The notes: generated from the sequence alone by a model not told the origin. A stretch of 64,000 bases of DNA from Parendozoicomonas haliclonae (GCF_900174585.1 NZ_FWPT01000006.1:248001-312000); one strand, 5' to 3'; positions 48,993 through 57,474 are shown, counted from the first letter of the stretch. Translations and numbers: made by a program.

Positions 48993-51500
48993 TTAGCTGG
49001 TAAAGCTGGTCTCGATTTTGTGCTGAATCATCAGATCGCGGGCGGCAGGGGTGATCAGTGCGCCCCGACGAATAGTGATGGTGCAGGCGCCGCCGTGCAG
49101 AACCTTGCGGATATCGGCTTCGGAGATCAGCTTCTGGCCGCTGAAGTCGGCACCACCGTCAACAGTCTCCGCAGCTTGTGGCGCAGTCTGCTGGGCAGAT
49201 GCAGGTGCTACAACAGTTGGCTCAGCCTTCGCAGTCTTGGTCAGGCTGGCACCCAGAATGGTGTTCAAACGGTTGCCTGCTGCCTTGTTCACCAGAATCT
49301 GGTGAGTACGCTCGGCAACCAGTGCGCCGGCTTCGATGGGTGGAATGCCGCCGTAGTAGATGTTGTTAACGACAGTGTCCTCAAAACCGATGGTGCTGTC
49401 GCCGGAGTATTCCACAGCCTTGCTACGGGTCTCTTCATCGTTGATGTTGTACACCATATAGGCGGACATGGAACGGGAAGAGCGGGCGTCGCCCCCTGGG
49501 CGTTCACCCAGCAGCATGATCACGACTTTGGCATTGATGGCTTCGGCAATGGATTCAGACAGCTTCACCCGGCCGTGTGGCACAACAATGGTCTGACCCA
49601 GAGTGTAACCACGGGCACGCAGACCATCTTCCAGAACCGGCAGCATATCCGGCACGCTGTGGTGAACCGCTTCTGCGGACAGACCATCGGTGACTACGAT
49701 CTGGATATCCCTATTCTCGTGGGAGAGCTTGGCCAGACTTTCCGCGTTCAGGCGGGCACCCATATCCGGAGCGTTGTGGTGCTCTTCAATACAACCCGCT
49801 TCGGAATCCAGACGACGGAAGTTCAGTGCTGCAAACTCATCCATACGAATGGTGGAGCGAGCAGCTTCACGGGCGATAGCAATGTTGCTGCGCAGTTCAC
49901 GGGCTACGGAGTTTTTCATCCGTGGGCCGGCAGTCGGTACACGCTTAACGGTCTTGTCAGTGTTGCTGAAGCCATAGTTCTGCGGCACGGATTCCATAAG
50001 TGCCTGGAACTCTTCGTCAGACTTACAGAACATGCGCGGGTTACCCCAGTTCTCACCGCGGGTGATGTTGCCTTCTTCATCTTCCTTGAAGATGCCTTTG
50101 GCCAGACACCACTGGTAGTGCTCTGGAGTGGTGCGGTAGTTGTAGATTTCCCGCATGGTCTGGTCATCGTGACCGCTGGTATCGAAGTACGCCAGCATAC
50201 GGTCGGCACCCAGATAGACGTCCATGTAGTAGTTCGCGCCGGATGCAGACAGCAGGGAGGTTGCCATCTGCTGGCCTTCCATGGTGATGTCGGCATGCAG
50301 GGTGTAGCAAGGTGCCATACCCATAGGCAGGCCGATCAGCTTGCCCATGAAGTGATCCTGTAGGGAGGAGTAGATGCACTCGTGGTTGGTGGCGTGGGTT
50401 TCCGGGCCGATAAAGCCGGTCACGTTGTTCACCATGCAAGGATCGTAACGACGACACAAGCCGTAGGTCAGTGCCTCGGTGGTCGCCATATCAATGCCGT
50501 TGTGCTTGTTGTAGCTGAACTCAGAGCCCTGACCGGTCTCGAAGTAAATCTGGTGTACACCGCCGTCTTTCAGCAGTGGGCCTTTGGCAGCCATTGTGCG
50601 GCAGGCTTCGTCCAGCAGATCAACGGTAACGTCAAACTCTTCAACCAGCGTCGCATCGGTACCGGCCAGAGACTGGAAGATCATCTCAACCGGCGCGCCA
50701 TTCTCCAGACACTGAAGCTGGGTCTTGATATGGGAGAGTACACAGATCTGGGTTGGAACACCGTGCTCACGACGGACCTTGTCAAACAGGTGCAGACAGG
50801 AAGAGATATTCTCAACAGTATCTTCTGCCGGGTTCAGACCAAACATCAGGTCACCGCTGCCCATGGACATACCGATGTACAGCTGGGCGGTAATCGCAGT
50901 CAGGTCATCGGTCGGATGGTTAGGCTGAATACGGGAACTCAGGGTGTTTGGCATACCAATGCTGGTACGGGCCTTGGTCGGACGACGAATCTTGCGGGTA
51001 GCAAAGATCATGTCGTGTACGTCCATGATCTTGGCAACGGCAGAGACCATCACGCCGGTCATACCGAAGCCGATACGGCGTACTTCCTGCGCATCTGCTT
51101 CCAGCAGGTGATCTTTCAGTTCGCCGATGGTCATGGCTGAGATCTCGTTAAAGATCGCCATGTCGATATCGTAGTTAACCCGCATAACGGAATCGACCTG
51201 ACCCTTGTTATCGGTCAGTGGACGATCATAAAGATGTTGCAGGGTCATATCGGAGAGAATCGCGCGGGCGGCTTCGCGCTCAACTTCATCCCTGGCTGCC
51301 AGTCCGGCATTGCGATCACCGGACTTCTCCAGGTCGGCTGCGCCCAGCAGGGCTTTCAGACCGGTGAAGCTGTATTCCCGGTCCAGCATGGTGATGGTGT
51401 AGGTTTCATCAGCCTTTGGTGCAGGGACAAAGATTTGATCTAACGGGGTTAATTTTGCGCCCACAGATATCTCTCCATGTGAATAAACACGGTTGTGCAA
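48993..51500 (-). CDS. fused EutB-EutC ethanolamine ammonia-lyase-like protein with EutQ-N-like tail
   Basis: 835 residues. Residues about 1-510 are EutB-like (TIM barrel), 520-755 EutC-like (TDGLSAEAV, LLGERPGGDA), then an Ala/Pro/Thr-rich linker and a module at 789-835 (KLISEADIR, GALITPAARD). By alignment with EutB, substrate residues Arg160, Gln162, Asn193, Glu287 and Phe329 correspond to Arg190, Gln192, Asn223, Glu321 and Phe363, but Asp362 corresponds to Ala396 (GMAPCYT against GVDACYT), with constant offset on both sides. The EutC part lacks the N-terminal amphipathic helix seen in the separate EutC. Follows eutA by 17 bases. An adenosylcobalamin enzyme is likely; the substrate may not be ethanolamine. 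Confidence 0.88.
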   Translation of the reverse strand: MHNRVYSHGEISVGAKLTPLDQIFVPAPKADETYTITMLDREYSFTGLKALLGAADLEKSGDRNAGLAARDEVEREAARAILSDMTLQHLYDRPLTDNKGQVDSVMRVNYDIDMAIFNEISAMTIGELKDHLLEADAQEVRRIGFGMTGVMVSAVAKIMDVHDMIFATRKIRRPTKARTSIGMPNTLSSRIQPNHPTDDLTAITAQLYIGMSMGSGDLMFGLNPAEDTVENISSCLHLFDKVRREHGVPTQICVLSHIKTQLQCLENGAPVEMIFQSLAGTDATLVEEFDVTVDLLDEACRTMAAKGPLLKDGGVHQIYFETGQGSEFSYNKHNGIDMATTEALTYGLCRRYDPCMVNNVTGFIGPETHATNHECIYSSLQDHFMGKLIGLPMGMAPCYTLHADITMEGQQMATSLLSASGANYYMDVYLGADRMLAYFDTSGHDDQTMREIYNYRTTPEHYQWCLAKGIFKEDEEGNITRGENWGNPRMFCKSDEEFQALMESVPQNYGFSNTDKTVKRVPTAGPRMKNSVARELRSNIAIAREAARSTIRMDEFAALNFRRLDSEAGCIEEHHNAPDMGARLNAESLAKLSHENRDIQIVVTDGLSAEAVHHSVPDMLPVLEDGLRARGYTLGQTIVVPHGRVKLSESIAEAINAKVVIMLLGERPGGDARSSRSMSAYMVYNINDEETRSKAVEYSGDSTIGFEDTVVNNIYYGGIPPIEAGALVAERTHQILVNKAAGNRLNTILGASLTKTAKAEPTVVAPASAQQTAPQAAETVDGGADFSGQKLISEADIRKVLHGGACTITIRRGALITPAARDLMIQHKIETSFTS

Positions 51501-51517
51501 AGGTAAAATTTGAAGCT

Positions 51518-52975
51518 CTACTGCATGCCGTAGAACGACACCGGAATAATGTGATGCTGCGGTGCACCAACGTTCACGAATGAGGCTGTGCGATCCGGAA
51601 CTTCATCAATAACTGTCAGGTTGAGCGGAAGGTTGCGCCAGCGGCTCACATAGTTGCCGATCGCTTTGCCGTAATCATTGGGAACCAGCAGAGCCAGTGG
51701 CAGACTGGCCGGGAAAGCGGTGTCTTCCAGCACGGATGCCATACGATCCCCAAAGGCTTTGATATCACTCAGTTCCGGCGCCTTGGCTTCTTCCAGTGGC
51801 AGAATCTGCAGACAGGCGCCCCGGGAGCTTTTACGTGCCAGCTCCAGGGCATCCATCATCTGTTGTGCGCAAGCCAGGATCGGCAGTCGGGAAACAATCG
51901 GCAAATCCTGCAGCGGTAGATCGTCTGCATTGGTCAGGTAAAGGGTGGTGCCTGAGATTTCCGTGCTGTGCAGGGTCAGTCCGTACACTGTCGCACGACC
52001 ACGATTGTCTGGTGTGTGGGTACGCAGGTTTTGAGAGAGTAAAGGATGTGCCGCAATGCGTTTACTCAGATCAATACCCAGATCACCAAAGAAGGTAGTG
52101 GAAGGCCATGGTTCACCAATGGCATGTTTGTAAAGCAGTTCGCCTACACCGCCGGAATAGGTGATAACCGGGTTGCTGTGACCTTTCAGATCAAAGCGCA
52201 CCTGTTCATGCATCTGGCCGACAGGTGTGTTAAAGAGGCGGTAATCTCCGGTGACTGTGGCGACAAGCCCGGCAATATAAAAATCGAGAATCTGATCAAG
52301 CGTTGGTTGGGAAAGGGTATCCCCGGCTTTGATTGGAAGATTCAGAGCCTTAACGATCTCCTGGCCGAAGCTGGAAACCTCAATCAGTTCGTAAGTGCCC
52401 GGTTTGAACTTGAAGTGGCGGGCGCCAATAAAACTACAGCCAGTTGATATCACCTGACCATTAATACCGAGGGCCGGGTTGGTTGTGCCGCCGCCAATAT
52501 CGAGGTTAATAATGGAGTCGTTTTTATGGAAGCGGGAAAGAACCGAAGTGCCGCCCATAAAGGCCAGCCAGGATTCCAATGATGGATCATCGGCTGTCGC
52601 AACAATAATGTCGCCAAACTTTGAACGGACATGGGAGGCAATAATCTCCGCATTATCATTACGGGCTGCCATGCCGGTAATCATCACACCGCCGGAAAAC
52701 AGTTGTTCCGGGCGGAATCCACATTCATCCAGCCAGTTGCCCAGCAGCTTATCAATAGCCTGTTCCTGGATACGGCCATTGCTGTAAGGGGTAAAGACTG
52801 GTTCAGCCCGGTAAAGAATGTCCGGGTTGCTGAAACCCATGCGACCGGTTGTACAGTTCAGGCCGATCTTGGCCTTGGCCACCATGGCACTGGACGTCGT
52901 AGTGCCAAAATCAAGACCAATCATCAGGATGTCGTCCTGATGGAGTCTATCGATAGGGGAAGATGGTGATGACAT
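51518..52975 (-). CDS. eutA: ethanolamine ammonia-lyase reactivating factor EutA
   Basis: 485 residues. Actin/Hsp70-like ATPase fold that exchanges damaged cobalamin on the lyase. Phosphate-1 motif GLDFGTTTSS, the GVMITGMAARNDNA block and NLDIGGGTTNPAL are typical of EutA. The start at 52975 gives a 17-residue extension before MIGLDFGT; that internal ATG (52924) is an alternative, and neither has a strong ribosome binding site. Only EutA in the window, so it may serve both the fused and the two-subunit lyase. Leads an operon with the fusion gene. Confidence 0.9.
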   Translation of the reverse strand: MSSPSSPIDRLHQDDILMIGLDFGTTTSSAMVAKAKIGLNCTTGRMGFSNPDILYRAEPVFTPYSNGRIQEQAIDKLLGNWLDECGFRPEQLFSGGVMITGMAARNDNAEIIASHVRSKFGDIIVATADDPSLESWLAFMGGTSVLSRFHKNDSIINLDIGGGTTNPALGINGQVISTGCSFIGARHFKFKPGTYELIEVSSFGQEIVKALNLPIKAGDTLSQPTLDQILDFYIAGLVATVTGDYRLFNTPVGQMHEQVRFDLKGHSNPVITYSGGVGELLYKHAIGEPWPSTTFFGDLGIDLSKRIAAHPLLSQNLRTHTPDNRGRATVYGLTLHSTEISGTTLYLTNADDLPLQDLPIVSRLPILACAQQMMDALELARKSSRGACLQILPLEEAKAPELSDIKAFGDRMASVLEDTAFPASLPLALLVPNDYGKAIGNYVSRWRNLPLNLTVIDEVPDRTASFVNVGAPQHHIIPVSFYGMQ

Positions 52976-53056
52976 GGACTCGTTCAGCCAGGTAATAACT
53001 AACCGCGAAGCAACTAGATGACCATGGTCAATGATCGCGGGACGAACACATTGATC

Positions 53057-53324
53057 TAGGGCCTGTTGTGATTTGGTGATCGGGCTCAGCTTTCCCGAGA
53101 GTTTTCAGGGCTAGGCGTAGCGATGCAGGAATACTGGTGGTCTTTCAAATCGCTACAACGACGCCATGGGAGCTCTCGGGAAAGCCCTTCGGGTGGAACG
53201 GAAAGCCACCCCTCGCTGCGTCAGGCTTGCTCAATGTAGGGCAACTACAATTTTCACAAGCCTTTCTAACGATGAATGGCTTTCCGTTTCACTGAGCCGC
53301 ATCAGCAAATCACAACAGGCCCTA
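53057..53324. mobile_element. MITE-like fold-back element with 19-bp perfect terminal inverted repeats
   Basis: TAGGGCCTGTTGTGATTTG at 53057-53075 is the exact complement of 53306-53324. If the repeats proper begin at GGGCC, the element is bounded by TA on each side, compatible with a TA target duplication of some IS5-related elements (recalled, not checked). Inside are nested dyads: GCTTTCCCGAGAG (53089) with 53173-53185, GTAGCGAT (53117) with 53149-53156, and AACGGAAAGCCA (53197) with 53277-53288. No transposase is encoded. Confidence 0.7.
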
Positions 53325-53475
53325 AGCGATGTTATGCCTCCCCTATTTATTGGACTTGATTTGCGTCATTGGTTGATTCCCGTGAAATCACGTTCGGTTG
53401 TGTTTGCTTGATGTAAGTCATAAACGAATAGGCGCTGGTAGCAGCCTCTATCTTATTGAATATCGGTGTTTTTTA

Positions 53476-53489
53476 TTGATTTTGATCAG
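53476..53489. promoter_or_regulatory. FNR-type box TTGATTTTGATCAG
   Basis: Nine of ten positions match TTGAT-N4-ATCAA; first of three boxes before eutB. Confidence 0.5.
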
Positions 53490-53500
53490 GCGGGGAGAAT

Positions 53501-53514
53501 TTGATTTACGTCAA
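53501..53514. promoter_or_regulatory. FNR-type box TTGATTTACGTCAA
   Basis: Nine of ten positions match; second box, 25 bases after the first. Confidence 0.5.
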
Positions 53515-53534
53515 TAACCGGCCGATGGTCGCCT

Positions 53535-53548
53535 CTGATGTATATCAA
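53535..53548. promoter_or_regulatory. FNR-type box CTGATGTATATCAA
   Basis: Nine of ten positions match; third box, 122 bases before the eutB start. Confidence 0.5.
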
Positions 53549-53670
53549 ATCCGACGACGAACCTTTCCTTTAATCTTGGCAGCCAAATTTATTATCTCAC
53601 CTCCCGCTTTTTTTAACCTGCGGTTTCAGTTGCGGAAGAGGTGTTTCCCTCAACAGGCAAAGGCTGTCTC

Positions 53671-55035
53671 ATGCTTCTGAAAACCAAGCTGTATGGAAAG
53701 GTTTACTCCTTTTCCAGCATCAAGGAAGTGCTCGCCAAGGCCAACGAAAAGCGTTCTGGCGACGTTCTGGCGGGTGTAGCCGCTGAATCTATCACCGAAA
53801 TGGTGGCTGCCAAGGATGTTCTTTCCCGGCTGACGGTTGCTGATCTGCGTAACAACCCGGTTGTTGCTTACGAAGAAGACGAAGTTACCCGTATCATCCA
53901 GGACGATATCAACGAGCGTATCTACGACGAGATCAAGAACTGGTCTATCGCAGAACTGCGTGAGTGGATTCTGGATTACTTCACCACTGGTGAAATGATC
54001 CTGCGCAAGAGCCGCGGTCTGACTTCTGAAGTTATCGCTGCTGTTGCCAAGCTGATGACTAACGCCGACCTGATCTACGCAGCCAACAAGATCGAGGTTC
54101 TGGCCACCTGTAACACCACCATCGGCCGTCGTGGCACTCTGTCTGCTCGTCTGCAGCCAAACCACACCACTGATGATGTGAACGGTATCCGTATCTCCAC
54201 TCTGGAAGGTCTGTCCTACGGTATGGGTGACGCGGTACTGGGTCTGAACCCAGTAGACGACACCACCGACAGCATCTACCGCTGTCTGCACCAGTTTGAA
54301 GAGATCAAGCAGCGCTGGGAAATCCCAACCCAGAACTGTGTACTGGCACACGTACTGTCCCAGATGGAAGCGGTTGAGCGTGGCGCTCCAGCTGACATGA
54401 TCTTCCAGTCTATCGCTGGTTCCCAGAAAGGTAACGAAGCGTTCGGTTTCAACGCCGGCCACCTGGCTGAAGCTCAGGACATGATGCTGAAGCAGGGTAC
54501 CTGTACTGGTCCTAACGTTATGTACTTCGAGACTGGTCAGGGTTCTGAACTGTCTTCCGAAGCGCACCACGGCGCTGACCAGGTGACCATGGAAGCCCGT
54601 TGCTACGGTTTCGCCCGTCGCTACAAGCCGTTCCTGGTTAACACCGTAGTTGGCTTTATCGGTCCTGAGTACCTGTACGACGGTAAGCAGGTTATTCGCG
54701 CCGGTCTGGAAGATCACTTCATGGGTAAGCTGCACGGCCTGCCAATGGGTGTTGACGCCTGTTACACCAACCACATGAAGACTGACCAGAACGACAACGA
54801 GTCTCTGATGACTCTGCTGACCGCTGCTGGCTGTACCTACTTCATGGGTATCCCGTCTGGTGACGACATCATGCTGATGTATCAGACCTCCGGCTTCCAC
54901 GACGTTGCCACTATGCGTGACATCTTCGACAAGCGCCCAATTCGTGAATTCGAACTGTGGTGTGAGCGCATGGGCATTATGGAAAACGGCCGTCTGACCC
55001 CGCGTGCGGGTGATGCGTCCATCTTCCTGAAGTAA
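53671..55035 (+). CDS. eutB: ethanolamine ammonia-lyase large subunit EutB
   Basis: 454 residues, one more than E. coli EutB. Catalyses adenosylcobalamin-dependent deamination of ethanolamine to acetaldehyde and ammonia together with EutC. Substrate residues fall at the E. coli numbers: Arg160, Gln162 (SARLQPNH), Asn193 (GLNPVDD), Glu287 (YFETGQGSE), Phe329 (GFIG) and Asp362 (GVDACYT). The ATG at 53671 gives the usual MLLKTKLYG start; ten more codons are open upstream. Codon use is strongly biased. First gene of the microcompartment operon. Confidence 0.97.
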   Translation: MLLKTKLYGKVYSFSSIKEVLAKANEKRSGDVLAGVAAESITEMVAAKDVLSRLTVADLRNNPVVAYEEDEVTRIIQDDINERIYDEIKNWSIAELREWILDYFTTGEMILRKSRGLTSEVIAAVAKLMTNADLIYAANKIEVLATCNTTIGRRGTLSARLQPNHTTDDVNGIRISTLEGLSYGMGDAVLGLNPVDDTTDSIYRCLHQFEEIKQRWEIPTQNCVLAHVLSQMEAVERGAPADMIFQSIAGSQKGNEAFGFNAGHLAEAQDMMLKQGTCTGPNVMYFETGQGSELSSEAHHGADQVTMEARCYGFARRYKPFLVNTVVGFIGPEYLYDGKQVIRAGLEDHFMGKLHGLPMGVDACYTNHMKTDQNDNESLMTLLTAAGCTYFMGIPSGDDIMLMYQTSGFHDVATMRDIFDKRPIREFELWCERMGIMENGRLTPRAGDASIFLK

Positions 55036-55048
55036 GGAGCAGGCTGGA

Positions 55049-55963
55049 ATGATTTCTGAAAACGAACTGAAAGACCTGATTGGCAAAGTCCTGCAGGAAA
55101 TCGGTACCAACGAAGGCCAGCAGGCTGAAGTTGTTGCTAAGGTTGCTTCCGCCATGGCTTCCCAGCCTGTCGCCAACAGCGTTGTTGAAGACGTTGCTGA
55201 CGCGGATCTGCCTGACATCACCGCTGTGGATATGTCTGACTACTTTGCGGTCAAGGGTGCAGAGAACGAAGCTGAATACCGCAAGCTGAAGAAGAACACC
55301 CCTGCGCGTCTGGGTATCGGCCGTGCCGGTCCTCGTTACACCACTGAAAGCATGCTGCGCTTCCGCGCTGACCACGCTGTGGCTATCGACGCAGTATTCA
55401 ACGAAGTTCCTCAGGAATTCGTTGATGAGCACGGTCTGGTTTCTGTTCAGACCCGTGTTGACGACAAGGACATGTACGTGACCCGTCCTGACCTGGGTCG
55501 TCTGCTGAACGACGCCAGCGTTGACGTGATCAAGAGCAGCTGCAAGAAGAACCCTGATGTTCAGATCGTAGTCGCTGATGGTCTGTCTTCTTCCGCGATC
55601 ACTGCCAACCTGCGCAACATCCTGCCAGCTCTGAAGCAGGGTCTGGAAGGCTACGGCTACAGCGTAGGTGACACCATCTTCGTTAAGTTCGGCCGCGTAG
55701 GTTCCATGGACCACATCACCGAAATCACCGGCGCCAAGGCGACTGTGATGCTGGTAGGTGAGCGTCCAGGACTGGCAACCGGCGAATCCATGGGTTGCTA
55801 CATGACCTGGGAAGGCCGTGTCGCCATGCCGGAAGCGGGTCGTACCGTAATCTCCAACATCCACCGTCGTGGTACTCCTGCTGCTGAAGCAGGTGCGCAT
55901 ATCGCGAACATCGTTAAGAAGATGTTCGAGAACAAGTGCTCCGGCGTTGACCTGAAGTTGTAA
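55049..55963 (+). CDS. eutC: ethanolamine ammonia-lyase small subunit EutC
   Basis: 304 residues. Small subunit completing the cobalamin site with EutB. It contains LGIGRAGPRYTT, ADGLSSSAI and LVGERPGLATGES blocks of EutC. The first 18 residues (SENELKDLIGKVLQEI) form an amphipathic helix of the type that targets cargo to microcompartments, followed by a linker. AAGGAG lies nine bases before ATG; 13-base gap from eutB. Confidence 0.97.
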   Translation: MISENELKDLIGKVLQEIGTNEGQQAEVVAKVASAMASQPVANSVVEDVADADLPDITAVDMSDYFAVKGAENEAEYRKLKKNTPARLGIGRAGPRYTTESMLRFRADHAVAIDAVFNEVPQEFVDEHGLVSVQTRVDDKDMYVTRPDLGRLLNDASVDVIKSSCKKNPDVQIVVADGLSSSAITANLRNILPALKQGLEGYGYSVGDTIFVKFGRVGSMDHITEITGAKATVMLVGERPGLATGESMGCYMTWEGRVAMPEAGRTVISNIHRRGTPAAEAGAHIANIVKKMFENKCSGVDLKL

Positions 55964-55981
55964 TCCACAATTTCACTTGAT

Positions 55982-56029
55982 GGACAGTTGTCGTATTAAT
56001 GCTCACGAAAATGAGTGCGGCAATTGTCC
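55982..56029 (+). other. hairpin in the eutC-eutL gap
   Basis: GGACAGTTGTCG can pair with GCGGCAATTGTCC through two G-U type pairs, with a second small dyad (GCTCAC / ATGAGTG) in the loop. No T-run; it may protect eutBC mRNA or attenuate transcription. Confidence 0.45.
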
Positions 56030-56089
56030 TAAACGAGTTTAAACAGCCGGGTGCCGACAGGGTTCCGGGCTGAGAAAGAGGAAATTGAG

Positions 56090-56743
56090 ATGAAAGGTGA
56101 TCGTCTGGGTGCCAGCGTACTGGCCGTTAAAATGATCCCGAACGTTGATGCTGCCATGGCTGAAAAGCTGGGCATGCCAAAGGGCTGGAAGAGCCTGGGT
56201 ATCCTGACTGCGGATGCTGACGACGTAACTTACTGCGCGCTGGATGAAGCGACCAAGAACTCCGAAGTTGTTGTGACTCTGGGTAAGAGCTTCTACGGCG
56301 GTGCCGCCAACGCCAACTCCAAGCTGGCTGGTGAAGTTATCGGCATGATCGCTGGTCCTAGCCCTGCGGAAGTTCGCAGCGGTCTGAATGTGACCATCGA
56401 CTGCATCGAGAACGAGTTTGCATTCATCAGTGCCAACGAAGATGACAGCATTGCGTACTTCGCACAGTGCGTATCCCGTACTGGCAGCTTCCTGGCCAAC
56501 ATGGCCGGCATCAAGGAAGGCGAGCCTCTGGCTTACCTGATCGCTCCTCCTCTGGAAGCTATGTACGGTCTGGACGCAGCCCTGAAAGCGGCTGACGTAA
56601 CCCTGTGCCAGCTGTTTGAACCACCATCAGAAACCAACTTCGGTGGCGCTCTGCTGACCGGTACCCAGTCTGCCTGTAAAGCAGCCTGTGATGCCTTCGC
56701 GGATGCCGTGAAGTTTGTTGCAGAAAACCCTAAGCATTTCTGA
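56090..56743 (+). CDS. eutL: microcompartment shell protein EutL (tandem BMC domain trimer)
   Basis: 217 residues. Two circularly permuted BMC domains; EutL trimers form shell tiles with a gated central pore. Family blocks: LGILTADADDVTY, DEATK, VVSRTGS-like CVSRTGSFL, YLIAPPLEAMYGLDAALKAAD, and FEPPSETNFGGALLTG. AGAGGA lies eight bases before the ATG at 56090; an in-frame GTG-type extension to 56051 has no similarity. Confidence 0.95.
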   Translation: MKGDRLGASVLAVKMIPNVDAAMAEKLGMPKGWKSLGILTADADDVTYCALDEATKNSEVVVTLGKSFYGGAANANSKLAGEVIGMIAGPSPAEVRSGLNVTIDCIENEFAFISANEDDSIAYFAQCVSRTGSFLANMAGIKEGEPLAYLIAPPLEAMYGLDAALKAADVTLCQLFEPPSETNFGGALLTGTQSACKAACDAFADAVKFVAENPKHF

Positions 56744-56778
56744 GTGGCTGACGCAGAAACGGATATCAGGTGGCGACC

Positions 56779-57447
56779 ATGAGTACTCTGGAAGGACAGA
56801 AAGTCCACAACTGGAATCGGGCGGCAGGATTTATTGAGGTCATCGGTTATCCCGCTGCCGTGGAAGCTGCTGATGCCTGCGTAAAGTCTGCGAATGTTGA
56901 ATTAATCGGTTTGAGAAAAGCGGATGCCGGTCTGGTAACCGTGATTGTTTGTGGTGATGTTGGTGCGGTTAAAGCGGCTGTTGAAGCCGGTACCGTAGCG
57001 GCAGACCGGGTTGGTCGTGTGGCATCCAGCCATGTGATTCCACGCCCTGATCATTCTGTAATGGACGTATTTGAAAAGCCTTTCAAAAAGAAGGGCAGCA
57101 AGCCGGCCGAACCTGTTCGCACAGATTCTGAACAAAAAGAATCCGTGATCGAGCAGCCGGAGGTGGCTGAAGTCAATATCGAGCCAGAAACAGAACAGAA
57201 ACAATCAGTGCCAATGACGGATGTCAATACATCCGAAACAGGTCCGCAGGAAACTGCCGGCTCTGCTCAGCACGACTCTGAAGGCGCAGTTCTCACTGCA
57301 GAACAGCTGCGCTCATATCGAACCGTTGAACTCAGGAATCTGGCTCGTCAGCTCCCGGGCATTGGTCTGAGTAAAAATCAGATCAAGTTCGCCAAGAAGG
57401 ATGAGCTGATCAAAGCCATTACTGCTCATAACGAAGCCAACAATTGA
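56779..57447 (+). CDS. EutK-like BMC shell protein with C-terminal Rho-N/SAP-like domain
   Basis: 222 residues. N-terminal single BMC domain (about 13-80, GFIEVIGYPAAVEAADAC and SSHVIPRPDH), then a Lys-rich patch, a long acidic low-complexity linker (about 95-165) and a C-terminal helical domain (about 170-218, YRTVELRNLARQL, KKDELIKAI) resembling Rho N-terminal or SAP nucleic-acid-binding modules. E. coli EutK likewise joins a BMC domain to a putative nucleic-acid-binding domain, but of helix-turn-helix type. The ATG at 56779 follows CAGGTGG; a GTG at 56770 is possible. Confidence 0.85.
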   Translation: MSTLEGQKVHNWNRAAGFIEVIGYPAAVEAADACVKSANVELIGLRKADAGLVTVIVCGDVGAVKAAVEAGTVAADRVGRVASSHVIPRPDHSVMDVFEKPFKKKGSKPAEPVRTDSEQKESVIEQPEVAEVNIEPETEQKQSVPMTDVNTSETGPQETAGSAQHDSEGAVLTAEQLRSYRTVELRNLARQLPGIGLSKNQIKFAKKDELIKAITAHNEANN

Positions 57448-57474
57448 TGGCTCGGAAGAGCAAGGTGAGAAAAA

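Larger units (their letters stand above)
52976..53670. promoter_or_regulatory. divergent eutA/eutB intergenic region
   Basis: 695 bases without a gene. It holds, from left to right, a short leader of eutA, a 268-bp fold-back element and a block of FNR-type boxes before eutB; these are listed separately. A weaker site TTGATGTAAGTCAT lies at 53408-53421. Confidence 0.6.

Noticed and set aside
53650-55221. 523-codon minus-strand open frame opposite eutB
   Set aside because: Lies antisense to a fully supported eutB with exact catalytic numbering; arises from strong codon bias. Similar long antisense frames occur opposite oppA, eutE, eutJ and eutG and were rejected for the same reason.
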